From positions 62,001-126,000 of the forward strand of contig CAXXUP010000008.1 in assembly GCA_963662765.2 (NCBI GenBank): a stretch of 64,000 nucleotides of DNA. Reading direction: 5' to 3'. Below are positions 49,176 to 57,799 of this stretch, in pieces (positions within the stretch are counted from its first letter, which is position 1; each line of letters starts with the position of its first letter). A program made the translations under genes and the position numbers. The notes below the pieces were generated by a model. The model made no database searches. It was not told the origin of the DNA and worked only from the letters and a program-made list of their open reading frames with translations. The stretch comes from DATMXT01 sp963662765 (GTDB lineage: Bacteria > Bacillota > Clostridia > Oscillospirales > Feifaniaceae).

Positions 49176-49475
49176 GTGAACAAATATATTTGCAGGAGCT
49201 GCGGCCGATTTTCTTATTCAGCTGCTAGCCCCCAAACCGCGCTAAATGACAGGTGTCCGTACCCTTTTTGTGAAGGGCACGTCATCCTAACGGAGCTCAC
49301 ACATAATAAGACCAAGGCTCATCGGGAGGAAGAACGCCAAATCGGTGTAGAAAATTGCATAATCGAACTGAAGCAAGTGCGGGGGCAGCACGGAAAAAAC
49401 AAAGGTGAGATTGTGCATTTTAAGGCCGGACTATTCCCGACTATGTACAAGATGCTCTTACAGTCGCAACGTTGA
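49176..49475 (+). CDS. Zinc-ribbon-containing hypothetical protein
   Basis: About 99 residues. An N-terminal CRSCGRFSYS and CPYPFCEGH give a four-cysteine zinc ribbon; the remainder is charged and mixed alpha/beta. The GTG at 49176 follows AGGAGGAG. Upstream in-frame codons lack a ribosome site. No family recognised. It lies in the low-GC segment between the terminator repeats. Confidence 0.5.
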   Translation: MNKYICRSCGRFSYSAASPQTALNDRCPYPFCEGHVILTELTHNKTKAHREEERQIGVENCIIELKQVRGQHGKNKGEIVHFKAGLFPTMYKMLLQSQR

Positions 49476-49723
49476 CGGTCGTCAGAGAGCCCCTTGGCAG
49501 TTTGCGTGGCCGCGCTCTTTTGATGCGGCCTATCAACAAGAGACAACGCAGTGTATCCAATAATGAAGATCACTGCGGATTAATTATAACCAGTCTCTTA
49601 ACCTCAGATTTAATCGTTAACAGTCAAAAAAACACCGGCTTTTATTTCAAATAATTACAGAGATTTCTAAAAAAGGTCAAACATAAATCCCTGGCACCTC
49701 AACGGTTCCAGGGATTTTCCATT

Positions 49724-49760
49724 AAACTATCTCGTGGAGAACTGCGGGTACGGCGGGCCG
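49724..49760 (-). repeat. Duplicated, frameshifted 3' end of rpsI
   Basis: The core AACTATCTCGTGGAGAACTG recurs with one change at the true rpsI end (49845-49864). The copy aligns over about 35 nt but is one base shorter, so it is not translatable as S9. It lies 120 nt downstream of the gene on the minus strand. Confidence 0.6.
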
Positions 49761-49815
49761 GGGGGGGAGGGGAGTAATACACGGCAGCCCACCGCATTTT
49801 TCGCATATTATAAAA

Positions 49816-49839
49816 ACAAGAGCCCCGAAGGGCTCTTGT
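49816..49839 (-). repeat. 24-nt terminator repeat, copy 3 (rpsI terminator)
   Basis: Third identical copy of the hairpin, 7 nt past the rpsI stop codon. Confidence 0.85.
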
Positions 49840-49845
49840 AAAAAA

Positions 49846-50250
49846 CTATCTCTTGGAGAACTGGGGAGCGCGGCGAGCTGCCTTGAGGCCGTACTTCTTG
49901 CGCTCCTTCATACGAGGATCGCGGGTGAGGAAACCGGCGGACTTCAGGGTGGGCCGATAATCGGGGCTGACCTGGAGCAGCGCGCGGGAAAGCCCGTGCC
50001 GAATGGCGCCGGCCTGGCCGGAGACACCGCCGCCGACGACCTTGATGATCATGTCGAACTTGCCGAGCGTCTCAGTGGCGACGAGGGGCTGACGGACGAT
50101 GAGCTTGAGGGTCTCAAGACCGAAGTAATCGTCGATGTCGCGGCCGTTGACGGTGATAGCGCCGGTGCCGGGAAGAATGCGCACGCGGGCGACTGAGCTC
50201 TTGCGGCGGCCGGTGCCGTAGAAATAGGGTTTCGTATCGTAAATATTCAT
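49846..50250 (-). CDS. rpsI: 30S ribosomal protein S9
   Basis: 134 residues; the family hallmarks GTGRRKSSVARVRI, GGGVSGQAGAIRHGLSRAL, RDPRMKERKKYGLKAARRAPQFSKR (C-terminal tail that reaches the P-site tRNA) are intact. Second gene of the rplM-rpsI operon, 16 nt after rplM. Confidence 0.97.
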   Translation of the reverse strand: MNIYDTKPYFYGTGRRKSSVARVRILPGTGAITVNGRDIDDYFGLETLKLIVRQPLVATETLGKFDMIIKVVGGGVSGQAGAIRHGLSRALLQVSPDYRPTLKSAGFLTRDPRMKERKKYGLKAARRAPQFSKR

Positions 50251-50266
50251 CTACTTATCTCCTCCG

Positions 50267-50695
50267 TTAGGCGTTATAGGGGACGGGCTGCTGCGCGGCA
50301 TGCGGGTGCTGTGCGCCCTTATAGACCTTCAAGCGGCCAAGGCTTCTGCGTCCGATTCCGTTCTTGGGGAGCATACCCTTGACGGCGAGCTGAATGGCCA
50401 TTTCCGGCCGCTTTGCCATAAGGGTCTTGTACTGGACTTCCTTGAGCCCGCCTGCATATCCGGAGTGGGTGCGATAGAGCTTCTGCTCCAGTTTGTTGCC
50501 GGTGAGCGCCACCAGCTCGGCGTTTACGATGATGACGAAATCACCGCAATCGACATGGGGCGTATAGTCGACTTTATGCTTTCCGTTGAGCAGCACGGCG
50601 ACCTCGGCGGCGACGCGGCCCATCGGCTTGCCCGCGGCGTCCACGACATACCATTTGCGCTCCACGGTGGAAGCGTTTGCCATAAATGTAGACAT
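50267..50695 (-). CDS. rplM: 50S ribosomal protein L13
   Basis: 142 residues; ERKWYVVDAAGKPMGRVAAEVA and the HPHAAQQP C-terminus are typical. GGAGGG lies 9 nt before the ATG, and a near-consensus promoter (50732-50760) sits 37 nt upstream. Confidence 0.97.
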   Translation of the reverse strand: MSTFMANASTVERKWYVVDAAGKPMGRVAAEVAVLLNGKHKVDYTPHVDCGDFVIIVNAELVALTGNKLEQKLYRTHSGYAGGLKEVQYKTLMAKRPEMAIQLAVKGMLPKNGIGRRSLGRLKVYKGAQHPHAAQQPVPYNA

Positions 50696-50731
50696 TGGGT
50701 CATACCCTCCTATAAATTACAATGCTCAATC

Positions 50732-50760
50732 ATTATAAATGTCCCGGAGTATATTGTCAA
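50732..50760 (-). promoter_or_regulatory. rplM-rpsI promoter
   Basis: Consensus on the minus strand: TTGACA, 17 nt, TATAAT. Confidence 0.88.
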
Positions 50761-50918
50761 CAACAAATCGTCAAATTTTTAAAATAGATAACTCATGCTC
50801 TTGTTTTCTCGTCCATTGTCATTATATCTCTCGTTTGCTCGAATGTCAATTTTGCTTTTCATTTTTCGGGCCGTCATAGATGGCCGGCTTTTTGCCACAC
50901 TATGACAGGGTGATATGA

Positions 50919-52055
50919 ATGCCTGTCTACTATAACGGAGAAATCATGACGATGGATGATGATTAAAAACCGGAAGCCATCGCCATACAAAACGGCATTG
51001 TCTCGGCTGTGGGCAGCCTGTCCGAGGTGACGACGGCGGCGCCGGATGAAGAGAAAATCGATCTCGTCGGCCGCACGCTGCTGCCCGCCTTTGTCGATGC
51101 GCACAGCCACATCACGGTGCTCGCCGAAATGGTATGTCTGGCAAAGCGGTCAACGGACGGCAGTACAAGTGGAGACGCCGCACCGACGCTGGAGGAGCGG
51201 CGCGCAGCACTGCGCATTGCCTGCTTTGAATATGTCAATCAAGGCTACGGCACGGCACAGGAGGGTTGCGCCGAACTGCCGGAGCTTGAACTGTTGGCAG
51301 CAGCAGCCGAAGCAGGCGATTTGCCGCTCGACATTGTCGCCTATTGCGGAATCGGCATTGCCGATCAGGTCCACCGCGACTATTATATGTATTGGAAACA
51401 CTATCGCGGCCGATTTAAAATCGGCGGCTACAAACTGTTTTTGGACGGAGAACCGCAAGACGGCTCTGCGTGGATGAAGGACAGCGGCAAGCCCCGCCAC
51501 ACCGATGTGGAGGTAGAAGAAGCTTTTCGCCGCGCGGCCGGCGATCGGACACAGCTTGCAGTCCACTGCAACGGCGAGGCGGCCTGCGAGCAGATGATAT
51601 CGGCCTGCCTACGGTTAAAATCAGCCGGAGTTGCGCTGTACCGCCCCGTCATGCTGCACGCCCAGCTGCTGCCCCCAGGGCAGCTCCCGCGGCTGAAAGA
51701 AGCCGGCATCATCCCCTCGTTTTTTATTTCAGCCATTCCGGCCTTCGGCGACGAGCTCGTCAAAACGCTGGGGGAGCGGGCGCGGATACTTTGCCCGGCA
51801 GGGGCTGCAGCAAAGCTCGGCATCCCTTTCACGCTTCACCAGGACACGCCGGTTCTTCCACCCGACCCAAAAATGGCGGTTGATGCCGCCGTAAAGCGGG
51901 AGACGCCTGCAGGCATAGTCCTCGGTGAAGAACAGTGCATATCCCGCGAGGAGGCGCTTGCCGCCCTGACGGCACATGCCGCCTATCAGTGCTTCGAAGA
52001 AAACACCAAAGGGAAGCTTAAAATAGGTTTTTCCGGCGATGTGGTGATTCTATAA
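50919..52055 (+). pseudogene. Decayed YtcJ-like amidohydrolase
   Basis: Reading from the ATG at 50919, the N-terminus MPVYYNGEIMTMDDD is broken by TAA at 50964-50966. The frame then continues with KPEAIAIQNGIVSAVGSL and the metal motif FVDAHSH, typical of YtcJ-type metal-dependent hydrolases. About 100 residues are missing after the metal site compared with the usual ~540, and the C-terminus stops at the DVVIL strand. Conserved LHQDTPVLPPDP and EEALAALTAHAAY remain. The stop plus the internal deletion make loss of function likely; re-initiation at 51009 cannot be excluded. Confidence 0.75.
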
Positions 52056-52056
52056 A

Positions 52057-52093
52057 ATATGAAGCCCCCCGGCAAAGCCGGGGGGCTTCATAT
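52057..52093 (+). terminator. Terminator after the amidohydrolase pseudogene
   Basis: 17-bp perfect stem ATATGAAGCCCCCCGGC with AAA loop, followed by TTTTTT. Confidence 0.85.
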
Positions 52094-52185
52094 TTTTTCC
52101 GCTTTGCACGGCGGGTAAATTTCAAAAGTGTTTTTAGGCACCCCGTATGGTCTATGTCCCCGTTTTTGTTTGTGACAATGATGGA

Positions 52186-52824
52186 TCAGTTTTCATTGCC
52201 GGATGGCAAAGTTTGCATGAGGGCAAAGAAATGTTCAGGCTTACCGGTACTGAAATATTCATACCAAGATTCCAGTGTGTTTGACTCAAAAACACCTAAA
52301 TGCTCAATAATTTGTTTCGCCCAAGGCAACGCTCCGGTACAACTTGCAGTAATAAGATTGTTATCCGCTACAGATGGCTTGTCTATATAAAAACTTTGCC
52401 CTTTATAGCCTAGAGAAACCATTTCAAGAAATCCCGGTCCATTACTGGTATGCGGACGATTATTAAGTAGCCCAAAGCTCGCAAGCGCAGCGGTAGCCCC
52501 GCAGATTGCACACACCGTAGCGCCTAAAGAGAGAAATTCGCTTGCTTTTTCGATGATCGCGCCATGCTTTGGGTCGTTCCATGTATCTGCGCCCGGTAAT
52601 AGCAACATGCAAGTTTTACTCACAACGATATCATCAATTAAGCAATCGGGCACGATTGTCATCCCGCCCATTGTATGAATCGGCTCGTTGGAATAACTGA
52701 CCGTTTTGAGCGGTACACGCTTTGCGCCCTTTTTGAAAAATCGACCAGAATTCAGCTCCGCAATAACATACCCCAGTTCCCAGTCGGCTAAAGTATCAAG
52801 AACGTAAACATAGATTGTAAACAT
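52186..52824 (-). CDS. DJ-1/PfpI family protein
   Basis: 212 residues. The nucleophile-elbow cysteine is in TVCAICGATAALA; LLLPGADTW supplies the acidic residue and ITASCTGALPWAKQI the C-terminal strand. The family includes glyoxalase III, chaperones and glutamine amidotransferase-like proteins; a role here is unproven. It is divergent from the YafY-type regulator across a 216-bp AT-rich gap and is its likely target. Confidence 0.85.
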   Translation of the reverse strand: MFTIYVYVLDTLADWELGYVIAELNSGRFFKKGAKRVPLKTVSYSNEPIHTMGGMTIVPDCLIDDIVVSKTCMLLLPGADTWNDPKHGAIIEKASEFLSLGATVCAICGATAALASFGLLNNRPHTSNGPGFLEMVSLGYKGQSFYIDKPSVADNNLITASCTGALPWAKQIIEHLGVFESNTLESWYEYFSTGKPEHFFALMQTLPSGNEN

Positions 52825-52981
52825 AAATTTCCTCTTTTCATTGTGTTATTAATTGCCGTTTCATTGACTGAGTTCAATAATTTTTTGGTGCTTAAAGATG
52901 TGATTAGGTAACAAGTTATTTCTGTATAGTGCCTCCTCCTGATAGGTGGATTGATTTGTTTGCTTTTTTATTGTACTATGT

Positions 52982-53015
52982 GATTGTTGACAACATTATG
53001 GCAACAATCTATAAT
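52982..53015. promoter_or_regulatory. Promoter with overlapping operator in the DJ-1/YafY gap
   Basis: A consensus plus-strand promoter TTGACA (52987-52992), N17, TATAAT (53010-53015) overlaps the inverted repeat GATTGTTG-N12-CAACAATC (52982-53009). The repeat would block both promoter elements, suggesting autoregulation. Confidence 0.65.
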
Positions 53016-53040
53016 GAAGAAAATTTGAAAGGCCTATCAG

Positions 53041-53973
53041 ATGAAAGTTGACAGACTTGTTAGCATTATTATGATACTCCTTGATAAAGAGCGTATAGGC
53101 GCACAGGAGTTAGCAGATATGTTTGAAGTTTCACCCCGCACAATCTACCGTGACATAGACACGATCAACATGGCGGGTATTCCTGTTCGCGGGGCATCGG
53201 GAGTGGGCGGCGGCTTTGAAATCATGCCAAAATATAAGATTGATAGAAAGGTTTTTTCGACTGCCGACCTTTCCGCTATCTTGATGGGGCTTTCCAGTCT
53301 TTCGGGCATGATACGAGGCGATGAACTGGTGTGCGCCCTTGCGAAAGTTAAGAGCTTTATCCCCGCCGACGCAGCGAAAGACATTGAATTAAAAGCAAAT
53401 CAGATTTACATAGATTTAAGTCCGTGGATGGGCAATGGGAACATACAACCATATTTAGAAATTATCAAAACAGCTTTACAGGAAAGCAAGCTGCTTTCGT
53501 TTGAATATGCAGACCGCTATGGAAATAAAACCGCACGAACAGCCGAGCCGTATCAGCTTGTATTGAAAAGCAGTCATTGGTACTTGCAAGGGTATTGCCA
53601 TAAAAGAAATGATTATCGCCTATTCAAACTATCCCGCATGTCAAACCTACAAATACAAAAGGAATATTTTACACCACGTGATTATCAAAAACCGCAGTTG
53701 GATTTTACTGATATTTTGGCAACTATGCAAACAAGAACCAAAATTCGTATCCATAAATCTGTCATGGACAGGGTGCTAGATTATTGCACTTATGAACACT
53801 TTTCTCCAGACGGTGACGAGCATTACATTGTTCGTTTTCCTTTCATAGAGAACGAATACTACTACAATATTCTTTTCAGTTTTGGGGATAAATGCGAGTG
53901 TTTAGAGCCGTTACATATCCGTACAGAAATGAAGCGTAGAATACATGATATCGCTACCTTATACGAAAACTAG
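53041..53973 (+). CDS. YafY family transcriptional regulator (HTH + WYL)
   Basis: 310 residues. The N-terminal HTH_11 domain has IGAQELADMFEVSPRTIYRDI (about residues 18-38). A WYL ligand-sensing domain follows from about residue 140 (TAEPYQLVLKSSHWYLQGYC), then a C-terminal WCX-like extension. WYL regulators respond to nucleotides or other small ligands. Low-GC neighbourhood. A perfect hairpin with T-run after the stop (54060-54084) ends the gene. Confidence 0.9.
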   Translation: MKVDRLVSIIMILLDKERIGAQELADMFEVSPRTIYRDIDTINMAGIPVRGASGVGGGFEIMPKYKIDRKVFSTADLSAILMGLSSLSGMIRGDELVCALAKVKSFIPADAAKDIELKANQIYIDLSPWMGNGNIQPYLEIIKTALQESKLLSFEYADRYGNKTARTAEPYQLVLKSSHWYLQGYCHKRNDYRLFKLSRMSNLQIQKEYFTPRDYQKPQLDFTDILATMQTRTKIRIHKSVMDRVLDYCTYEHFSPDGDEHYIVRFPFIENEYYYNILFSFGDKCECLEPLHIRTEMKRRIHDIATLYEN

Positions 53974-54059
53974 AACAATGAGTCTATTCTCATGTTCACA
54001 ATGCTTTATGTTCGCTATATTATGCTGTTTCATTGTTTCCGCTATTCGGCAAGCAAGGA

Positions 54060-54084
54060 CAACTGTGGCCACAGTTGCCCTTTT
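54060..54084 (+). terminator. Terminator of YafY gene
   Basis: 7-bp stem with GGCC loop and a T7 tail. Confidence 0.7.
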
Positions 54085-54525
54085 TTTGTATTTTGCCCTG
54101 CGGTCACAATAATTACTTGTTGGGGCCAGCTCAAAACCCTGCCGCTTCGGGCTAACTTGGCCCGAAGCAAGGCGCTTTAAGCTCTTTATTGCGTCATGCC
54201 GTGTGGAAGGCAAAATGACCGGTGAAGAAATGCTGAAGACGGTAAGGGTGGATTGACTCCTTGTTTTGATCCGTAAAAATACTTGTTTCTTAGCATCAAT
54301 GCAATATTTCTTTTTTCACCCGCACATTTTGAGTACGATCCACTGCGTGTTTTTTACCGGCGGTTGCGGCGGAATAAGTATGGCATGTCCATTGGGGTAA
54401 TTCATAAATATCAAAAATCCGATATGATCATATTGCACAGAGCGCCCGGGAACCATTGCAGGTCGGCACTGTTCCATAAATGTTTTGACCGCTTAGCCCC
54501 TTAAAAAATTTCTTTCGCACGGCAC

Positions 54526-54554
54526 TTGACAATCGCAGCACCAATGTATATATT
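54526..54554 (+). promoter_or_regulatory. Promoter of the GntR-ABC operon
   Basis: TTGACA (54526-54531), N17, TATATT (54549-54554). An AT-rich partial dyad of TGTATAT and TATATGCA covers the -10 region; YtrA-type GntR proteins commonly bind such sites to repress themselves. Confidence 0.65.
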
Positions 54555-54585
54555 GTATATGCACAATATTGAAAGGAGGCCGCGT

Positions 54586-54966
54586 GTGGACATCATCATC
54601 CGGAATTCGGGCGGCCCCATCTACGAGCAGATTGTCACACAGGTGCGCCAGGCTGTTCTCACTGGCGAGCTGAAGGCGGGCGATCCGCTGCCCTCAATGC
54701 GCACACTCGCAAGCGATTTACGGGTCAGCGTCATCACGACAAAACGGGCCTACGAAGAATTAGAGCGCGAAGGCATCGTTGAGAGCATGGTGGGCCGTGG
54801 CAGCTTTATCACAGGGCGCGACCCGGGGCATCTGCGCGATGAGGGGCTGCGGCAGGTGCGCATGGCTGCCGAGGCGGCAGTCAATACCGCAAAGCGCTAC
54901 GGAATTGAAGCGCCGGTTTTGCAGGAAATCGTGCGGGAACTATATGGAGGATTTGACAATGAGTGA
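54586..54966 (+). CDS. GntR family regulator, YtrA-type
   Basis: 126 residues. A GntR winged helix (GGPIYEQIVTQVRQAVLTGE; RTLASDLRVSVITTKRAYEEL) is followed by only a short C-terminal tail, which is the YtrA subfamily layout. The GTG at 54586 follows AAGGAGG; the longer in-frame reading would start at the -35 element. Its stop overlaps the ABC ATPase start, so it is the regulator of this ABC operon. Confidence 0.9.
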   Translation: MDIIIRNSGGPIYEQIVTQVRQAVLTGELKAGDPLPSMRTLASDLRVSVITTKRAYEELEREGIVESMVGRGSFITGRDPGHLRDEGLRQVRMAAEAAVNTAKRYGIEAPVLQEIVRELYGGFDNE

Positions 54967-55807
54967 TTTATTCAGGCTGGAAGGCGTCGGTAAAAAGTTC
55001 GACGGGTTTGAGCTTCGCGACATTACAATGTCGCTGCCCGGAGGCATGATCGTGGGGCTTGTCGGCGCAAACGGCAGCGGCAAGACGACGACCATCAAGC
55101 TCATGCTTAACATGCTGCACCGGGACAGCGGCAGCATTGAGATTTTCGGACTCGACAATATAAAGGAAGAGCAGCGCATCAAGCGCGAGGTCGGCGCCGT
55201 GATGGACGGAGCATTTTTCTATGAGGTGCTGCGCCCTGCCCAGATCGAGCGGGTGCTTGCCGGTATGTACGACACCTGGGACAAGGCGCTCTATGCCTCG
55301 CTCTTAAAGCGATTCGGCGTCAGTCCGGACAAAAAAATAAAAGAGATGTCCCGCGGGACCCGTGCCAAACTCTCCATCGTGACGGCGCTGGCCCATAGGC
55401 CGAGGCTCTTGTTGCTTGACGAGGCGACGTCGGGGCTTGACCCTGTCGTGCGGGACGAAATTTTAGACTTTTTGCTCGACTTTGTCCGTGACGAGGGCTG
55501 TGGCGTGTTGCTCTCCTCCCACATCACAAGCGACCTCGACAAGGTGGCCGACATCATCACCATGATCGACAACGGTAAACTGCTGCTGTCGGAGGGGAAA
55601 GACGATCTTTTGGACCGCCATGCCCTCTGGAAGGGGACCGAGAGCGAGCTTGCTGCCTTTGATCCTTCCCTTGTCGTCGGAAGGCGCAAGGGCTCGTATG
55701 GGTGCGAGGCACTCTTGTTGCGGGACGGCAACATCCCGGCGGCACAGTGCCAGCAGCCCACCGTCGAGGATATCATGCTCTATTATTCAAGGAGGGACAG
55801 ACCGTGA
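54959..55807 (+). CDS. ABC transporter ATP-binding protein (YtrB-type)
   Basis: 282 residues. Walker A GANGSGKTT, signature MSRGT (instead of LSGGQ) and Walker B LLLLDEATSGLDP. The C-terminal ~70 residues are a regulatory extension. It starts 8 nt before the GntR stop. The system is likely an ABC-2 exporter or sensor for lipid or peptide stress, by analogy with YtrBCDEF; substrate unknown. Confidence 0.88.
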   Translation: MSDLFRLEGVGKKFDGFELRDITMSLPGGMIVGLVGANGSGKTTTIKLMLNMLHRDSGSIEIFGLDNIKEEQRIKREVGAVMDGAFFYEVLRPAQIERVLAGMYDTWDKALYASLLKRFGVSPDKKIKEMSRGTRAKLSIVTALAHRPRLLLLDEATSGLDPVVRDEILDFLLDFVRDEGCGVLLSSHITSDLDKVADIITMIDNGKLLLSEGKDDLLDRHALWKGTESELAAFDPSLVVGRRKGSYGCEALLLRDGNIPAAQCQQPTVEDIMLYYSRRDRP

Positions 55808-56424
55808 AGGGACTCGTTTTAAAAGACGTCTACAACCTCGGCACCACTTGGAAAACCATGGCGGCAATGACACTCTTCTATTTTGTGTATGGTTTTATGA
55901 TGGATACCAGCGCCATGGTCGGAATGCTTGTCATGATCTTCTCGCTTCAGGTCGTGTCCGCTTTCACCTACGACAAACTGTCGGGCTTTGAGTCCTACGC
56001 CATGACGCTTTGCATCACGAGGCGGGAAATTGTCCGCTCCAGATACATGACAGCGCTGCTTTTACTGTTTTGGGCAGGTGCCTTTGCCACGGTCTCTGGG
56101 TTTGTTCTCCTCGCCTTCGGCAAGACCGATGGCGGAGCGCTTGATCTGTTGGCCATCATTGCGGCCACCATGTCGATCGGGCTTTTGTATGATGCGGCCA
56201 TTCTACCCATGGTCTACAAGTTTGGCGTTGAAAAAAGTCGGATCATGATGTTCGCCCTCTTCGCGCTGCCCGTCATCCTCTTCATGCTTTTGGATGGCTC
56301 CGGCATAAACTTCAGCGAAAGCGAGATTGTGACAGGAATTTTTGCACTGCCGGTCGTGGCCGGTGCCGCTTATTTTCTCTCCTACATCGTCTCTCAGCGC
56401 ATTTTCTCCGCCCGCGAGCTGTAA
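55804..56424 (+). CDS. ABC-2 type transporter permease
   Basis: 206 residues with six hydrophobic segments and the ABC2_membrane_5-like pattern (YDKLSGFESYAMTLCITRREIVRSRY loop after TM2). The GTG at 55804 overlaps the ATPase stop. It forms the membrane part of the GntR-controlled exporter. Confidence 0.87.
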   Translation: MKGLVLKDVYNLGTTWKTMAAMTLFYFVYGFMMDTSAMVGMLVMIFSLQVVSAFTYDKLSGFESYAMTLCITRREIVRSRYMTALLLLFWAGAFATVSGFVLLAFGKTDGGALDLLAIIAATMSIGLLYDAAILPMVYKFGVEKSRIMMFALFALPVILFMLLDGSGINFSESEIVTGIFALPVVAGAAYFLSYIVSQRIFSAREL

Positions 56425-56485
56425 TGCGCATCACAAAGAGTCGGCTTTGCCTGCCGACCCTTTACATATCGGCGCCATTCGAGTA

Positions 56486-56524
56486 AAATATAAGGTGGGA
56501 CAATGGTTGTCCCACCTTATATTT
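56486..56524 (+). terminator. Terminator of the GntR-ABC operon
   Basis: 18-bp perfect stem (56486-56503 with 56507-56524) with a TGG loop, only 12 nt before the next start codon. Confidence 0.7.
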
Positions 56525-56536
56525 ATGGAGGCGACC

Positions 56537-57790
56537 ATGGTCGAAATCACAAAGCTCTCAAACGGAATTACGGTACTGCTGGAAAACATCGATTTTTACA
56601 GCTCAGCTTCCGTCGGAATTTATGTCAACACCGGCTCCCGCCACGAGCTGCCGCATGAGGCCGGCATCTCCCACTTCATTGAGCACATGCTCTTCAAGGG
56701 AACCAAGACCCGCTCGGCGAACGACATCGCCCGCCAGTTCGACCGCATCGGCGGTCAGGCAAACGCATACACATCAAAGGAGAACACCGTTTTCTATGCC
56801 AAGACCATGAGCTGCCACGCCGTGGAGGCGCTCGACATCCTGACCGATATGGTCATGAACTCCAAGTTTGCCAAAAAGGACATCAAAAATGAGCAAGGGG
56901 TCGTCTGCGAGGAGATCAACATGGTGGAGGACTCGCCGGACGACCTCGTCGTCGACCGGTTGGTCGAGTCGGTGTGGGGCACCTTAGGACTGGGCGGGCC
57001 GATCCTCGGCACGGCCGAGGCTGTGAACTCCTTTGACAAGGCGGCCATCTGCGAATATATGGACCGTCGGTATACCACCGGCAATCTCATCGTGTCGGTG
57101 GCCGGCAGTTTTGACCGGTCCGCCGTCATGGAAAAGTTGGAGGAGACCCTGGGCAAAATACCGCCGTCGACAGGTGAAATGCTTGACACATCCCCCATCT
57201 ATACCAAGTCGGTGTCGCTGCGGGAAAAGGATATTGAGCAAAACCACGTCTGCTTCGCATTCCCGGCCTATGGCAGAGGGGATCCCCGCATGCGCGCACT
57301 TTTAGTCTTCAACAGTATTTTGGGTGACGGAATGTCAAGCCGGCTCTTCCAGCGTTTGCGGGAAGAGCTTGGACTTGTCTATACTGTCTCCTCCTTTATC
57401 TCGGCCCATGACGGTGCCGGTCTCTTTATGATTTACTCGGCCCAGCAGCGCTCTAACGAGGAGCAGGCGGCAGCCGTCATCATTGAGGAGCTCCACAAGC
57501 TCAAGCAGGAGGGTTTAACCGATGATGACCTGCTACTCGCCCGCGAGCAGATTAAGACCGGCATTGTGACAGGCTTTGAGAGCACTTACTCCCGCATGGG
57601 CTTTAACGCCCGCGACTATATGCAGTACGGCCGCATTCGCTCCGTAGAGGAGCTTACGGCTGAAATCGACGCCGTAGACCACGAGGCAATCTCCGCAGTC
57701 ATCGACGAGGTCATTGTCGGAGACAGTCTGTCGGTCTCTGTGGTCGGCAGGCTTTCGGAGGACGGATTCTATCGTCGACTGCTGATGTGA
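56537..57790 (+). CDS. M16 family zinc peptidase (processing protease type)
   Basis: 417 residues. The inverted zinc motif HFIEHMLFKG (residues about 46-55) with the downstream glutamate in EEINMVEDSP. The second M16 domain follows with QNHVCFAFPAY. Homologues of YmxG/MlpA: presumably cytoplasmic peptide-processing proteases. GGAGGCG precedes the ATG. It is coupled to the AroA-like gene 9 nt downstream. Confidence 0.9.
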   Translation: MVEITKLSNGITVLLENIDFYSSASVGIYVNTGSRHELPHEAGISHFIEHMLFKGTKTRSANDIARQFDRIGGQANAYTSKENTVFYAKTMSCHAVEALDILTDMVMNSKFAKKDIKNEQGVVCEEINMVEDSPDDLVVDRLVESVWGTLGLGGPILGTAEAVNSFDKAAICEYMDRRYTTGNLIVSVAGSFDRSAVMEKLEETLGKIPPSTGEMLDTSPIYTKSVSLREKDIEQNHVCFAFPAYGRGDPRMRALLVFNSILGDGMSSRLFQRLREELGLVYTVSSFISAHDGAGLFMIYSAQQRSNEEQAAAVIIEELHKLKQEGLTDDDLLLAREQIKTGIVTGFESTYSRMGFNARDYMQYGRIRSVEELTAEIDAVDHEAISAVIDEVIVGDSLSVSVVGRLSEDGFYRRLLM

Positions 57791-57799
57791 GGTAATACA

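Larger units (their letters stand above)
49476..49845. other. Intergenic region with duplicated rpsI 3' end
   Basis: From left: unremarkable AT-rich sequence; a hairpin AATCCCTGG...CCAGGGATT at about 49687-49719; a copy of the rpsI 3' end at about 49724-49760; and the rpsI terminator repeat at 49816-49839. Confidence 0.5.
53974..54585. other. Intergenic region, two hairpins and the GntR promoter
   Basis: About 600 bp. It contains the hairpin CAACTGT-GGCC-ACAGTTG followed by CCCTTTTTTT at 54060-54084, the second hairpin GCTTCGGGC/GCCCGAAGC (54144-54168) and the GntR promoter at 54526-54554. Short open frames of no recognisable origin fill the rest. Confidence 0.45.

Noticed and set aside
54283..54504. 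73-codon open frame upstream of the GntR gene
   Set aside because: No ribosome site, no homology recognised and AT-rich random composition.
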